DNA of 64,000 nt from UBA1181 sp045113275. Lineage in GTDB: Bacteria; Bacteroidota; Bacteroidia; Bacteroidales; Paludibacteraceae. Location of the stretch: contig JBGUIU010000058.1 of assembly GCA_045113275.1 (NCBI GenBank), positions 1 through 64,000 of the forward strand, in the 5' to 3' direction. A program made the position numbers and the translations under genes. Of this stretch, positions 15,342 through 23,192 are shown piece by piece. The first letter of the stretch is position 1. Each line of letters begins with the position of its first letter. The notes under the pieces are model-generated. The model searched no databases and was not told where the DNA came from. It saw only the letters and a list, made by a program, of their open reading frames with translations.

Positions 15342-16736
15342 ATGAACATAGACAGGACAAAGAAATATCTCAGAACCAGAAGACAGAACTTGCTTGATGG
15401 TGGCTGTAACTGCATACTGTCCCCGTTCGATAGGTTCTCTGAAGACTTTCCGGGTCTCATGATGGGGGACGGCATAGTCGTAACGGCCGCTACGAAGGGG
15501 GCCAAGAGCCAGTTCACGAATTTCCTTGTGAAGTTCAACTCGCTCAGGTTCGCTATGGATAATCCGGATAAATGCCATCTTCACATTATCGACTTCCTGT
15601 TGGAGGAGAGCGAGAGGGATCTGGACAGCCGTTACTTCCGGTTCCTCTTCTACCTCCTTGACGGCGACCTTGTCGGCAAACATAAGCTGGAGTCGACAAG
15701 GGAGCCTGTCAGTGAGGAGCTGCTCAACAGGCTCGACAGTGAGAGATATATGAAGTTCGAAAGGTTCTATAGCGAACACTTGGAGGTGCATACGGTGACA
15801 AACCCGAAGAAGATAATCGACAAGTGCTGGAAATTCGTGAAGGATAACGCCGACATACGGTTCAAGGGTGACGACAAACTGTATAGTGGCGATGAACTTT
15901 CAGACAGTTATTATGATATGATAGCTGAGCATCAGGAAATTGAGGAGACGACATGGCATGACCCGTTGATGTACTTCATCATCAACATCGACCACATCTC
16001 ACTGATCAGCGAGTTCCCTGGCAAGAGTCTCAAGCAGAGCATAGACGAACTGAGCAAGGTCCTGATGATTAACTTCAGACGTGATATGAAGTGCATAGTG
16101 TCGTTCGTCCAGCAGCAGAACTTCGACCAGGAGAGCAATGAGTCGCTCAAGCGAAACAAGGGAATGCCGACGAAGAGTAATCTTGCCGATTCGAAGTATC
16201 CGTCGCGTGACACTGTCTATATGTTCGGTGTCTACTCGCCTGCATCCAATAACATATCCGACTACGGAGGATACGACATAGATAGGCTGAAGGATAACGT
16301 GCGCTTCGTCACTATGATGGTGAACAGAAACGGTACGCCTGGAAGCATACTTCCGTTAGGATTTCTTGGTCAGGCAGGATGGTTCGAGGAACTTCCTAAG
16401 CCGGATGATCCTGAAATGGAGAGCAGATATACGTTCTCATGGTATCTCAACCGAAAGAAGAGACTCCGTGACGAAATGATGAGCGAGAATGAGAGACAGA
16501 ACCGTGAGTACGAACAGAGAAGTCTGTTCGATGATATGGGTAATACCACGGTGAATCTTGACACAGCTTTTTTATTAAACTTTAAAAGAGAAGAAAAATG
16601 CTTAACGCAAAACAGAAAAAGTTTTTGGCCTTATTCGATAATCAGATGTGGAATGATCTGGTTGAGAACGGCTATATTAACATCCATGGCCTCACTCAGA
16701 AAGCATTTGACGAGCTGTCGAAGGGAGGAAATGTGA
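15342..16736 (+). CDS. DnaB-like (SF4) replicative helicase
   Basis: The RecA-type core is recognisable. A P-loop-like segment TAATKGAKSQF lies at residues 48-58, and a Walker B strand FIINIDHISLI is followed by a conserved helix and a sensor strand (CIVSFVQQQNF), as in DnaB. The C-terminal part (VTMMVNRNGTPG) fits the DnaB arginine-finger region. The N-terminal domain of DnaB is missing, and the P-loop has A54 in place of the conserved glycine. The last about 46 codons overlap the next gene by 139 nt. A one-base slip in the T6 run at 16567-16572 would end the protein at TAA about 16575 instead, so the true C-terminus is uncertain. Confidence 0.75.
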   Translation: MNIDRTKKYLRTRRQNLLDGGCNCILSPFDRFSEDFPGLMMGDGIVVTAATKGAKSQFTNFLVKFNSLRFAMDNPDKCHLHIIDFLLEESERDLDSRYFRFLFYLLDGDLVGKHKLESTREPVSEELLNRLDSERYMKFERFYSEHLEVHTVTNPKKIIDKCWKFVKDNADIRFKGDDKLYSGDELSDSYYDMIAEHQEIEETTWHDPLMYFIINIDHISLISEFPGKSLKQSIDELSKVLMINFRRDMKCIVSFVQQQNFDQESNESLKRNKGMPTKSNLADSKYPSRDTVYMFGVYSPASNNISDYGGYDIDRLKDNVRFVTMMVNRNGTPGSILPLGFLGQAGWFEELPKPDDPEMESRYTFSWYLNRKKRLRDEMMSENERQNREYEQRSLFDDMGNTTVNLDTAFLLNFKREEKCLTQNRKSFWPYSIIRCGMIWLRTAILTSMASLRKHLTSCRREEM

Positions 16737-17134
16737 ACACCTCCAAGATTGCAGAGACAATGAAGTCCATGTGGCCGTCAGGCAGTCAGAAGTTCACTGA
16801 TAGAAGAGGACAGAAAGTGTCGTTTGCATGGACGGATGGTACTGGAATCATAGAGAGACGACTTAACTCCTTCCTTCAGAAATACGATTCGAATGGAAAG
16901 TTCTCTGAGGATGATTTCATCGACGCAGCCAGAAGATATCTCAATGACAATGATGACGGTCATGAACGTAGCGGTATGGAATCACTCAAGTATTTCATAT
17001 GGAAAAATCAGAAAGGTGTGGACGGAGACATCGAGTACAAGTCATCGTTGCTCAAATATCTTGAGGACAAAGAACTTGGCAAAGAGAAGAAAGAAGAACA
17101 GCAAGGATTCGACTTGCTAGATAAATTTGTGTAA
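16598..17134 (+). CDS. Replication-block accessory protein
   Basis: A 178-aa soluble protein with an AAAAGAGAAGAAAA leader. It lies between the DnaB-like helicase and the recombination genes, so a helicase-loader or adaptor role is possible. No ATPase motif is seen. The N-terminal 60 residues are helical; the middle (SFAWTDGTGIIERRL) is beta-like. Confidence 0.65.
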   Translation: MLNAKQKKFLALFDNQMWNDLVENGYINIHGLTQKAFDELSKGGNVNTSKIAETMKSMWPSGSQKFTDRRGQKVSFAWTDGTGIIERRLNSFLQKYDSNGKFSEDDFIDAARRYLNDNDDGHERSGMESLKYFIWKNQKGVDGDIEYKSSLLKYLEDKELGKEKKEEQQGFDLLDKFV

Positions 17135-17138
17135 ATTT

Positions 17139-17151
17139 GTTTAACTAAAAA
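17139..17151 (+). promoter_or_regulatory. GTTTAACTAAAAA motif
   Basis: An exact copy of the recurring 13-mer, ending 9 nt before the 17161 start codon. Candidate phage promoter or translational leader element. Confidence 0.4.
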
Positions 17152-17160
17152 CTTAAAGAA

Positions 17161-17673
17161 ATGATTGAGAAAAAAGAGTCATTCAACAGGTTTCAGAAGG
17201 CTGAAATCAAGAGAACATTTCAAAGTGTGCTGAGGATATCGAAAGACATCGCCAAGCTTAAACAGGCAATTGAAAAAGTTGATGAGACTTTGGTAAAGCA
17301 GATTGAAACCATCAGCAAAAAGGCTGAGGATGACAAGAAGATTATCAGTGAAAAGATCCAGAAAAACATGGAGAGGATTGATGACATTGAAGCCGTGATT
17401 GTAAAATACTACGGTCATTCAAGTATGTACTTCTGTCATGAAAATGAGAACGGGTCCATATCATTCAATGGTGATGAAGATTCTTCAGAAATTGTGAAGG
17501 ATAAATCAAGTGATGAGTCAGGAACGAAAGAAGATGAGGAGCAGGAGCAGGCTCAGTCTGAACAGCAAAACGATGAAGATGCTGACTGTCATCACTGCGG
17601 AACAGTGGAGCCTGAAAATCGGGTGGACTACTTTACACAGCAGACAAACAAATTTCTCAACAACGAATTTTAA
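17161..17673 (+). CDS. Coiled-coil protein of the replication block
   Basis: A 170-aa protein with a long coiled coil (about residues 10-85) and a very acidic E/Q/D-rich linker (about 100-145). A short C-terminal motif has two cysteines (CHHCG) and FTQQTNKFLNNEF at the end. Probably a scaffold or adaptor within the replication and recombination complex; this is inferred from position. Confidence 0.65.
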   Translation: MIEKKESFNRFQKAEIKRTFQSVLRISKDIAKLKQAIEKVDETLVKQIETISKKAEDDKKIISEKIQKNMERIDDIEAVIVKYYGHSSMYFCHENENGSISFNGDEDSSEIVKDKSSDESGTKEDEEQEQAQSEQQNDEDADCHHCGTVEPENRVDYFTQQTNKFLNNEF

Positions 17674-17683
17674 AAATTAAGAT

Positions 17684-18343
17684 ATGGCAGAAAAGAAAGA
17701 ACAGAAGGTTGAAGAACAGTCAATGTTTGAAAGACTGTACAACATCAACGTTAATGAATGGGTTGACGAGAAGGAAAGCAACGGCGTAACATTGTCTTAT
17801 CTGAAATGGAGCAGGGCATGGGCACTTGCTAAAAAGGAGGATCCCAACGCCAACTTCAAGATCATCGAGTTCACAGGTACTGACGGTATCAGTAGACCGT
17901 ATTTCAATGATGAGAAGCTTGGGTATTTAGTTGCCACTGAGGTTACGATATCAGGGCTTACGCACAGGATGTATCTTCCTGTCATGGACTATCAGAACCG
18001 TGCGATGAAGTCTGAGGCTTACACAATCCCAACTAAGAACAAGGACATTGTGGTCAACCCAGCTACCATGTTCGACTGGAACACGGCGATTATGAGATGT
18101 CTTGTGAAGACCATAGCGATGTTCGGTATAGGATTGTATGTCTATGATGGCGAGGATGCTCCGGAGAATGAGGTCAAGGAACTGATGAAGAAACTTCCGG
18201 CAGCCATATTCGAGCTGAAAAAGGCGAAGACAGTCGAGGAGATCGACAAATTGTGGGATAACAACAAGGCACTCCAAACCAACATTGATTATAAGAATAC
18301 TTATAATATGGAGAAAAGTAAATTAAGTGGATGTAGTTTTTAA
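17684..18343 (+). CDS. DUF1071 (Sak-type) single-strand annealing protein
   Basis: This 219-aa protein matches the DUF1071 family of phage Rad52-superfamily annealing proteins. It shows LSYLKWSRAWALAKKEDPNANFKI (N-terminal conserved block, starting about residue 42), a beta-hairpin region, NTAIMRCLVKTIAMFGIGLYVY and GEDAPE (about 135-165). Such proteins anneal complementary strands in phage recombination and usually sit beside an SSB, as here (18356 gene). An exonuclease partner could be the PD-(D/E)XK protein at 42939. Confidence 0.85.
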   Translation: MAEKKEQKVEEQSMFERLYNINVNEWVDEKESNGVTLSYLKWSRAWALAKKEDPNANFKIIEFTGTDGISRPYFNDEKLGYLVATEVTISGLTHRMYLPVMDYQNRAMKSEAYTIPTKNKDIVVNPATMFDWNTAIMRCLVKTIAMFGIGLYVYDGEDAPENEVKELMKKLPAAIFELKKAKTVEEIDKLWDNNKALQTNIDYKNTYNMEKSKLSGCSF

Positions 18344-18355
18344 AAAATAAAAGAT

Positions 18356-19264
18356 ATGATACAGAAATCAGAAAAACAACAGAGCAGTAATGCTGAATCA
18401 TCATCAGTAGAGTACAAGAGTTACATAGGAAGGGTTGATGTCAAGGTTGTGGCATTCAATCCTGACGAGAAGGCAACAAAGGAATTGTTCGGAGAGAACG
18501 CTACAGTTCCTAAGTACAAGGTTGACGACAAGAATGGAGGATATATCATGCCTTCATTAGTAGTAAAGGTTGAGAGTGAATGTCCGTTGAAGGACAAAGT
18601 TTTCCGAATCAATTTCTTTGTAAAGAAGATTCAAGGAAGAAAGTCCAAATCAAACACCATCGAGTATATTGATGGATGTGGTAACAATGCATGGCTCTCT
18701 GAGGATGAGATCAATAACAAGACCACACCTAAAAATAGCAAGATGAAATGGGTGAAGGACGGAAAGCCTTTCGCAAGACCTGCATTTGAAGGTGAGGCTA
18801 AGCTGAAGAGATTCCTCAAAATCGCATACAATGCAACCTTTGACGATGAGATCAGATTCAATATGCTGGATCTTCTGAACGGTAATTTCTCCGAACTTGA
18901 GAACGATGCCAAGGCCATCATAGATGAAGGTCAGGTGTTCACAATGGCAATCGGAGTAAGAAAGAGTGAGAGAACCGTACAGAAGGACGGTGACACTATC
19001 ACTTACACTAACATGTACCAGGAAATCAATCCTGATCTGTGTACATGGAGAGTCAATCCGAACACTGAGTCAGGCAAGAAATCAATCGCTTACATGACAA
19101 GGCAATGTCAGAAAGCCTGCACTGATATGAACAAGTTCTCGTTTGACGAACTTAAAGAAGTGAATTCAGATGAGTTGTTCAAAAGCGCTCCTGCACAGAC
19201 AGCAAGCCTAAAAAGACTAGAGTCAGAGGATTCCAAATCAAAGGATCCTAATATTCCATTCTAA
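18356..19264 (+). CDS. ssb: Single-stranded DNA-binding protein
   Basis: A 302-aa protein with a beta-rich N-terminal half compatible with an OB-type fold and an unstructured polar C-terminal tail ending DPNIPF. The acidic/IPF tip is the standard bacterial-type SSB protein-interaction signature. It lies between the annealing protein and the primase, which fits an ssDNA-binding role. It is longer than host SSB and not obviously homologous in sequence, so the assignment relies on tail and context. Confidence 0.65.
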   Translation: MIQKSEKQQSSNAESSSVEYKSYIGRVDVKVVAFNPDEKATKELFGENATVPKYKVDDKNGGYIMPSLVVKVESECPLKDKVFRINFFVKKIQGRKSKSNTIEYIDGCGNNAWLSEDEINNKTTPKNSKMKWVKDGKPFARPAFEGEAKLKRFLKIAYNATFDDEIRFNMLDLLNGNFSELENDAKAIIDEGQVFTMAIGVRKSERTVQKDGDTITYTNMYQEINPDLCTWRVNPNTESGKKSIAYMTRQCQKACTDMNKFSFDELKEVNSDELFKSAPAQTASLKRLESEDSKSKDPNIPF

Positions 19265-19272
19265 CAATTAAC

Positions 19273-19312
19273 CGGCATCGCAATCTCTAATGGTTGCGGT
19301 GCTTCTTTTTCA
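19273..19312 (+). terminator. Terminator after the SSB-like gene
   Basis: GCATCGCAA pairs with TTGCGGTGC (one G-U), followed by TTCTTTTTC. It lies just before the primase start at 19318. Confidence 0.65.
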
Positions 19313-19317
19313 TAGCC

Positions 19318-20307
19318 ATGATAAATAGAAACATTACCACTTTAACAGGAATCAGACTTTCTGATATGGACCAGATGTCTATCGCACATCATTACTTCAA
19401 TGTCACAAGACTTCCACATAAACTAAACTCACCGATACGTGAGGATAAGAATCCGTCATGTGCATTGTACATGAAGAACGGATCCATAATGTTTCATGAT
19501 TTCTCAACAGGCGAAACCATGGGACTGATAAAGCTGGTGGCTAAATATCTAGGCATTGATGAAAAGGATACTAAGTCAATAAGGGAAAAGATATTGAGTG
19601 ACATGGGCAAGCCTTCCGAATGGAAGAAGATAACAAGGTCCGTAAAGACGGAACTGAAGTATGTGATGACAACAAAGGAAAGGGAGTTCGAAGACTGCGA
19701 TGTAGTGTACTGGATGTCATACGGAATAGATATAGCAACACTGATATTAAGCGGTGTGAGAGCTATATCAGCTATAACATATCAGTATCCGACCAAGAAG
19801 ATAACATACAGCACAGATAAGTGTGCCTATGCTTATCATGAATTCAAGGACGGCATTGAGACTATCAAGACTTACCAGCCTCTTGTGAAGGACAAGAAAT
19901 GGAAGTGGAGATCAACGCATCCAGGAGATGTGATACAGCTATGGACTACTCTTCCGGAGAAAGGAGATATCGTCATGATATGTTCAAGTGTAAAGGACTC
20001 GCTATGTGTCAGATGCAATACAGGCATACCTGCAATAGCTCCACAGTCGGAAACGGTCAAGCCTATAATGATGAGCCCGTCGGCAGTCATGAGTTTGAAG
20101 GAAAGGTTCAAAAGAGTTGTTGTCTGTTTCGATACGGACTCCACAGGCAGGAACGGAGAGTCTGCAATGTGTAAAACAACAGGCTTTGAAAGGTTCAATC
20201 TGGATAAGTTCGAAGGAGGAAAGGATATTTCAGATTACTACAAAGTATTCGGAAGACAGAAGTTCATTGAAATGGTTAACGATAAACTTAATCTAAAAAT
20301 AGTATGA
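19318..20307 (+). CDS. DnaG-like primase with TOPRIM domain
   Basis: The ATG at 19318 gives 329 aa; an upstream in-frame start at 19294 lies inside the terminator hairpin and is not used here. The N-terminal part (SPIREDKNPSCALY, FHDFSTGETMGLIKLVAKYLG) matches the catalytic-core entry of phage primases. A TOPRIM domain follows, with IMICSSVKDSLCV in place of the usual EGxKD glutamate motif, and the DxD motif VVVCFDTDSTGRNGE. The first TOPRIM glutamate appears replaced, which may reduce or alter activity. It overlaps the next gene as ATGA. Confidence 0.8.
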   Translation: MINRNITTLTGIRLSDMDQMSIAHHYFNVTRLPHKLNSPIREDKNPSCALYMKNGSIMFHDFSTGETMGLIKLVAKYLGIDEKDTKSIREKILSDMGKPSEWKKITRSVKTELKYVMTTKEREFEDCDVVYWMSYGIDIATLILSGVRAISAITYQYPTKKITYSTDKCAYAYHEFKDGIETIKTYQPLVKDKKWKWRSTHPGDVIQLWTTLPEKGDIVMICSSVKDSLCVRCNTGIPAIAPQSETVKPIMMSPSAVMSLKERFKRVVVCFDTDSTGRNGESAMCKTTGFERFNLDKFEGGKDISDYYKVFGRQKFIEMVNDKLNLKIV

Positions 20308-20558
20308 AAGCAAGTAAAGTGGCAAACAACAGAAAAGGACTTGTAATGGTTGTCAAAGAAGAAGATAAAGATACATTCGTGAGGAAATGTGTCAACTGTA
20401 CAAACGCATACTGTCCTCATGAGCTGTCATGTACCGGACAATATTTCCTTGTCAAGTGCAAGATAAAACCGTTCTCTCATTTCGTAGATGAATGCTGCAG
20501 CGACTGGGAGATGTCACCGATCGGTGAGCTGTCACTGGATCCAAGCGTTGATTTTTAA
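20304..20558 (+). CDS. Cysteine-rich small protein
   Basis: This 84-aa protein has eight cysteines in the middle (CVNCTNAYCPHELSC, later CCSDW), suggesting a metal-binding knuckle. It is coupled to the primase by ATGA overlap. Function unknown. Confidence 0.65.
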   Translation: MKASKVANNRKGLVMVVKEEDKDTFVRKCVNCTNAYCPHELSCTGQYFLVKCKIKPFSHFVDECCSDWEMSPIGELSLDPSVDF

Positions 20559-20593
20559 AATGCGAATAGACACACCTTTGACATGACTTTGAC

Positions 20594-20641
20594 ATGAATG
20601 ACATAGTTCACTTTATCAATCGAAAACTAAATGTTAAATAG
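20594..20641 (+). pseudogene. 3' remnant of a paralogue of the 20956 gene
   Basis: Fifteen codons, MNDIVHFINRKLNVK, match the C-terminus of the 20956 product (INDIVYFINQKLNTK). At DNA level the match continues through the stop and into the following AAATAGGAGG ribosome-binding site. The body of that gene is missing; a copied 3' end now serves as the leader of the 20654 gene. A short tandem repeat CTTTGACATGA x2 lies immediately upstream. Confidence 0.6.
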
Positions 20642-20653
20642 GAGGAAACAAGT

Positions 20654-20959
20654 ATGAAAAACGAAGAAATGGCAGCGGACATCTGCGGACGCTTATGTGA
20701 AAACAAAGACAACAAGGAATACAATGCGATGTATCTTGCCTGCATGGAGGCGATGGAATGGAAGGATGCGCAGGCGGTGCGGGACAGAGACGTAATACGC
20801 AAGCATTGGCAAAGATGGGCGGAGAAAAGAGAAGAGAAGATGAAGAATGATATTGAAAACAGAATATTCGGTGTACTTTATGACAAAGGAATATTACTTG
20901 GGAAAATAGAGATTCATGAGATTATTCTTGAACTAACGAAAGCAAAGGAGGAATTATGA
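20654..20959 (+). CDS. Hypothetical helical protein
   Basis: A 101-aa highly charged, probably all-helical protein with a strong AGGAGG ribosome-binding site. Its stop overlaps the next start. No domain recognised. Confidence 0.65.
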   Translation: MKNEEMAADICGRLCENKDNKEYNAMYLACMEAMEWKDAQAVRDRDVIRKHWQRWAEKREEKMKNDIENRIFGVLYDKGILLGKIEIHEIILELTKAKEEL

Positions 20960-21240
20960 TGAAGATTAGTAGTAAAGCAAAGCAGTACATCACTGACTGC
21001 ACGAAGCATTGTAGCAATGAACTTGTGTCACCTATTACTAATAATAGCATCTACTCATGGTGGCTCACAGTCGATGATGCTGAGTCCGCTTGTATGATTG
21101 AGAGGGAAGAGATCTTGCGTGAAGTCACTACTTGGATAAGGACGAATCTCAGTCAGTTCGACATCACAGATGCGAATGGTTACACTATCGACATAAACGA
21201 TATAGTTTACTTCATCAACCAAAAATTAAACACTAAATAG
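20956..21240 (+). CDS. Hypothetical protein with DIVYFIN C-terminus
   Basis: A 94-aa protein ending INDIVYFINQKLNTK. The same C-terminus recurs as a fragment at 20594 and, loosely, in the 39151 product (DIIKFINNQN). It overlaps the previous gene as ATGA-type coupling. Function unknown. Confidence 0.65.
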   Translation: MMKISSKAKQYITDCTKHCSNELVSPITNNSIYSWWLTVDDAESACMIEREEILREVTTWIRTNLSQFDITDANGYTIDINDIVYFINQKLNTK

Positions 21241-21252
21241 GAGGGACTAGAT

Positions 21253-21450
21253 ATGTAGGTAGCTAGAGATAAATATGGAACTCTATGTGTTTTTCCTTAT
21301 GAGAAACCAAAGAGAATCACTAATGGTTGGATAGATTCTTTTGAGATATATATCATAATAGATAAAAGAAAATTCCCCGACCTCAAATGGGAGGACGAAC
21401 CTATCGAAGTCGAATTAATAAAGAAAGGAAGCAATGAAACAGGAAGATAA
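21253..21450 (+). pseudogene. MW-ARDK family gene with amber codon at position 2
   Basis: After a good AGGAGG site, ATG at 21253 is followed by TAG and then an open frame of 63 codons: VARDKYGTLCVFPYEKPKR, then FPDLKWEDEPIEVELIKKG. The family members at 35292, 35695 and 40817 read MW(I/V/L)ARDK and end in L(K/E)WED(E/K)PI. The tryptophan codon TGG has become TAG. It is either a very recent pseudogene or a suppressible gene. It overlaps the next start by 17 nt. Confidence 0.75.
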
Positions 21451-21979
21451 ACAATTTCTAATAGAGCTTGCGCATGAATTGAACACGCAAGACAACTGCG
21501 CAACAAGGAATCCAGTTTGGTGCATCATGGATAAACATTGGATTGTAGCAGCAGAAGGATGCGGTGAAACACTTAGAGTCGGTTATGATGACCATGATTA
21601 TGATTTGAAAGACTTTGCCCACCATGTAATTGATGATTGGGAATGTAAATCTGAGGACGATGATTTCCTTGCTAATCTATATGATAAGATTGTCGATTGT
21701 TCTAGTACAGATGAGCTTCTTGATGTGTTAGATGAGAACTGTGTTAATTTCTATAAATATGATTCCAATATATCCATGTATGAAGCCAAATTGGAAGAGT
21801 ATATATGTCGTGACACGACTGGTTTTCTTACGAAGGAATCAGCAGAGGAACACCTTGCTAAAAACTGGTATCATTATTCTCCTTATGCAAGAGCATACGC
21901 ACTCAGTGCGTGGAGAAACCCAGTTTATGAGAGATTGATTAATATTATTAAAGAAACTAAATGGGAGGAAGAAAAATGA
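21434..21979 (+). CDS. Hypothetical acidic protein, paralogue of the 37315 gene
   Basis: This 181-aa protein shares its layout with the 37315 product. Both have an N-terminal FLI-L--EL helix, a middle segment ending IVDCSST(D)EL, and a C-terminal block with A--HL--N-(H/Y)YSP/A, then AYA-(S/T)A(W/F)R-P--ERL--IIK-T-WE. The pair forms an accessory family of unknown function, encoded next to the MW-ARDK and DAPF families in both places. Confidence 0.7.
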   Translation: MKQEDKQFLIELAHELNTQDNCATRNPVWCIMDKHWIVAAEGCGETLRVGYDDHDYDLKDFAHHVIDDWECKSEDDDFLANLYDKIVDCSSTDELLDVLDENCVNFYKYDSNISMYEAKLEEYICRDTTGFLTKESAEEHLAKNWYHYSPYARAYALSAWRNPVYERLINIIKETKWEEEK

Positions 21980-22089
21980 CAAAGAGACAGATTAAAAATC
22001 AGAATGGAACAGGAGTCGGGACTGGAGAAGACACTCAAAATAAAGAGTGCGTGGATGTACGAGAAAGTGAAGGAAGGAGGAGACGATGA
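21976..22089 (+). CDS. Small basic protein (37 aa)
   Basis: The ATG overlaps the preceding TGA and the TGA overlaps the next ATG, with a GGAGGAGAC site inside its end. The peptide is polar with a terminal GRRRR. It may be a real small protein or a translational-coupling leader for the 22086 gene. Confidence 0.4.
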   Translation: MTKRQIKNQNGTGVGTGEDTQNKECVDVRESEGRRRR

Positions 22090-22265
22090 AGATTAAAGTA
22101 ACGAAATCCTTGCACAGATTCAGAGACAGCGGATTCAGCCACTGCGCTTGCTCACTGCATGAAGAACGTGGTAATAGAGTGCGAGGTTTCCAACTCTATC
22201 TCTTTGGTTGGCTAATCTACATTGACTTCAACAGGCAATGCAAAGATTGTGACGCACCATTTTAA
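22086..22265 (+). CDS. 59-aa protein, DAPF family
   Basis: MKIKVTKSLHRFRDSGFSHCACSLH... ending CKDCDAPF. It is nearly identical in layout to the 41206 product, with conserved HCACSLH and CKDCDAPF cysteines suggesting a small zinc-binding fold. It ends in TAA, well before the tRNA-like element. Confidence 0.7.
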   Translation: MKIKVTKSLHRFRDSGFSHCACSLHEERGNRVRGFQLYLFGWLIYIDFNRQCKDCDAPF

Positions 22266-22321
22266 AAAATAAGCCATTTATTAAATTTAGGTGTTAATAG
22301 TTTTCAAATCTAGTTTTCTAG

Positions 22322-22400
22322 GCTCGTGAATCCGTGACGGACAAGCGAGCTAACACGGGGCTGAAAGGAATGAAGGCGGTTCGAGTCCGTCCGGCCCACT
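22322..22400 (+). ncRNA. tRNA-like element: acceptor stem plus perfect T-arm without anticodon arm
   Basis: GGCGG-TTCGAGT-CCGTC (22375-22391) is a textbook T-arm with canonical T-loop. It is enclosed by a 6-bp stem GGGCTG (22358-22363) with CGGCCC (22392-22397). Between stem and T-arm lies an 11-nt loop AAAGGAATGAA with a GG pair as in D-loops, but no anticodon arm. The 5' start GGGGCTGA resembles a tmRNA tRNA-like domain. Just upstream is a separate nested hairpin, GCTCG-TCCG/CGGA-CGAGC. CCA is not encoded. It could be a tRNA mimic, a degenerate tRNA or a processing signal. Confidence 0.45.
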
Positions 22401-22407
22401 AATTGAT

Positions 22408-22420
22408 GTTTAACTAAAAA
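22408..22420 (+). promoter_or_regulatory. GTTTAACTAAAAA motif
   Basis: An exact copy of the recurring 13-mer, ending 10 nt before the 22431 start codon and 8 nt after the tRNA-like element. Confidence 0.4.
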
Positions 22421-22430
22421 AAAATTCACG

Positions 22431-22664
22431 ATGAAAAGTATTAACAAAGAACTATTAGAAGGAATGAGCAAAGCAATGTTATGCTCAAACTACCTTGAAA
22501 TGGACACATTTTTCCATGCAGTTGAACTTGTTGTCGAGGACGAGGTAAGGGAAAGACAAGAGCGTTATAAGCTCGGAGAAACCACAGCAGATATGATTCA
22601 GTCTTCTCATAAGATTTCGAATGATGTAGAAGATACACTGAGAAAATTTAATGTTGAACTTTGA
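22431..22664 (+). CDS. Small hypothetical protein
   Basis: A 77-aa helical protein with an A-rich leader containing the 13-bp motif. The run of small genes from here to 25244 is tightly packed and co-directional. Function unknown. Confidence 0.6.
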   Translation: MKSINKELLEGMSKAMLCSNYLEMDTFFHAVELVVEDEVRERQERYKLGETTADMIQSSHKISNDVEDTLRKFNVEL

Positions 22665-22675
22665 CAATCATTTAT

Positions 22676-22921
22676 ATGTCTCAATACACTAGAATTACAA
22701 GTATCGAGCATCTTATATCATGTATAGATAAAGGTTGCTCAGACTATTGCATTCGCAATGGTTTTCTTCATTCATCTAGAACAATAATGAAAATGAATGA
22801 CAAATTTTGGATCCTTAATGAGATCGACGGTTCGGAATATTCATTAACTTTGGAAGAACTTAAAGAGTCAAACATCGGAAGAGCGATTCAAAATGGAAAT
22901 TTTTATTTACACGCATTTTAA
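22676..22921 (+). CDS. Small hypothetical protein
   Basis: An 81-aa protein from the ATG at 22676; a non-ATG start 15 nt upstream would overlap the preceding gene. It is mixed alpha/beta with two cysteines near the N-terminus. Function unknown. Confidence 0.6.
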   Translation: MSQYTRITSIEHLISCIDKGCSDYCIRNGFLHSSRTIMKMNDKFWILNEIDGSEYSLTLEELKESNIGRAIQNGNFYLHAF

Positions 22922-22932
22922 TAAATAATATT

Positions 22933-23178
22933 ATGGCACAGAATACAGATAACGTGAACCATCCTGAATGGTACACATCACATCCGTCAGGTATTGAATG
23001 TATTGAGATAACAAGACACTATTGTTTTGCAATAGGTAATGCCATCAAATACTTGTGGAGAGCAGGCTTAAAAAAAGATGCCAGCATGGAGGATAGACAA
23101 AAAGAAATTGAAGATTTGAAAAAAGCTATATGGTATATCAATGATAGAATCAAACAGCTTGAACAACTTACACACTAA
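22933..23178 (+). CDS. DUF3310 phage protein
   Basis: An 81-aa protein with the DUF3310 pattern: VNHPEWYTSHPSGIECIEI, then GNAIKYLWRAGLK and DLKKAIWYINDRI. This small family is common in phages of many hosts and is often listed as nucleotide-metabolism-associated; its biochemical role is not established. Confidence 0.85.
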   Translation: MAQNTDNVNHPEWYTSHPSGIECIEITRHYCFAIGNAIKYLWRAGLKKDASMEDRQKEIEDLKKAIWYINDRIKQLEQLTH

Positions 23179-23192
23179 AGAAAAATAACAGT

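Noticed and set aside
22322..22400. Canonical tRNA gene
   Set aside because: T-arm and acceptor stem are good, but no D-arm and anticodon arm can be placed, and the 5' segment pairs with itself.
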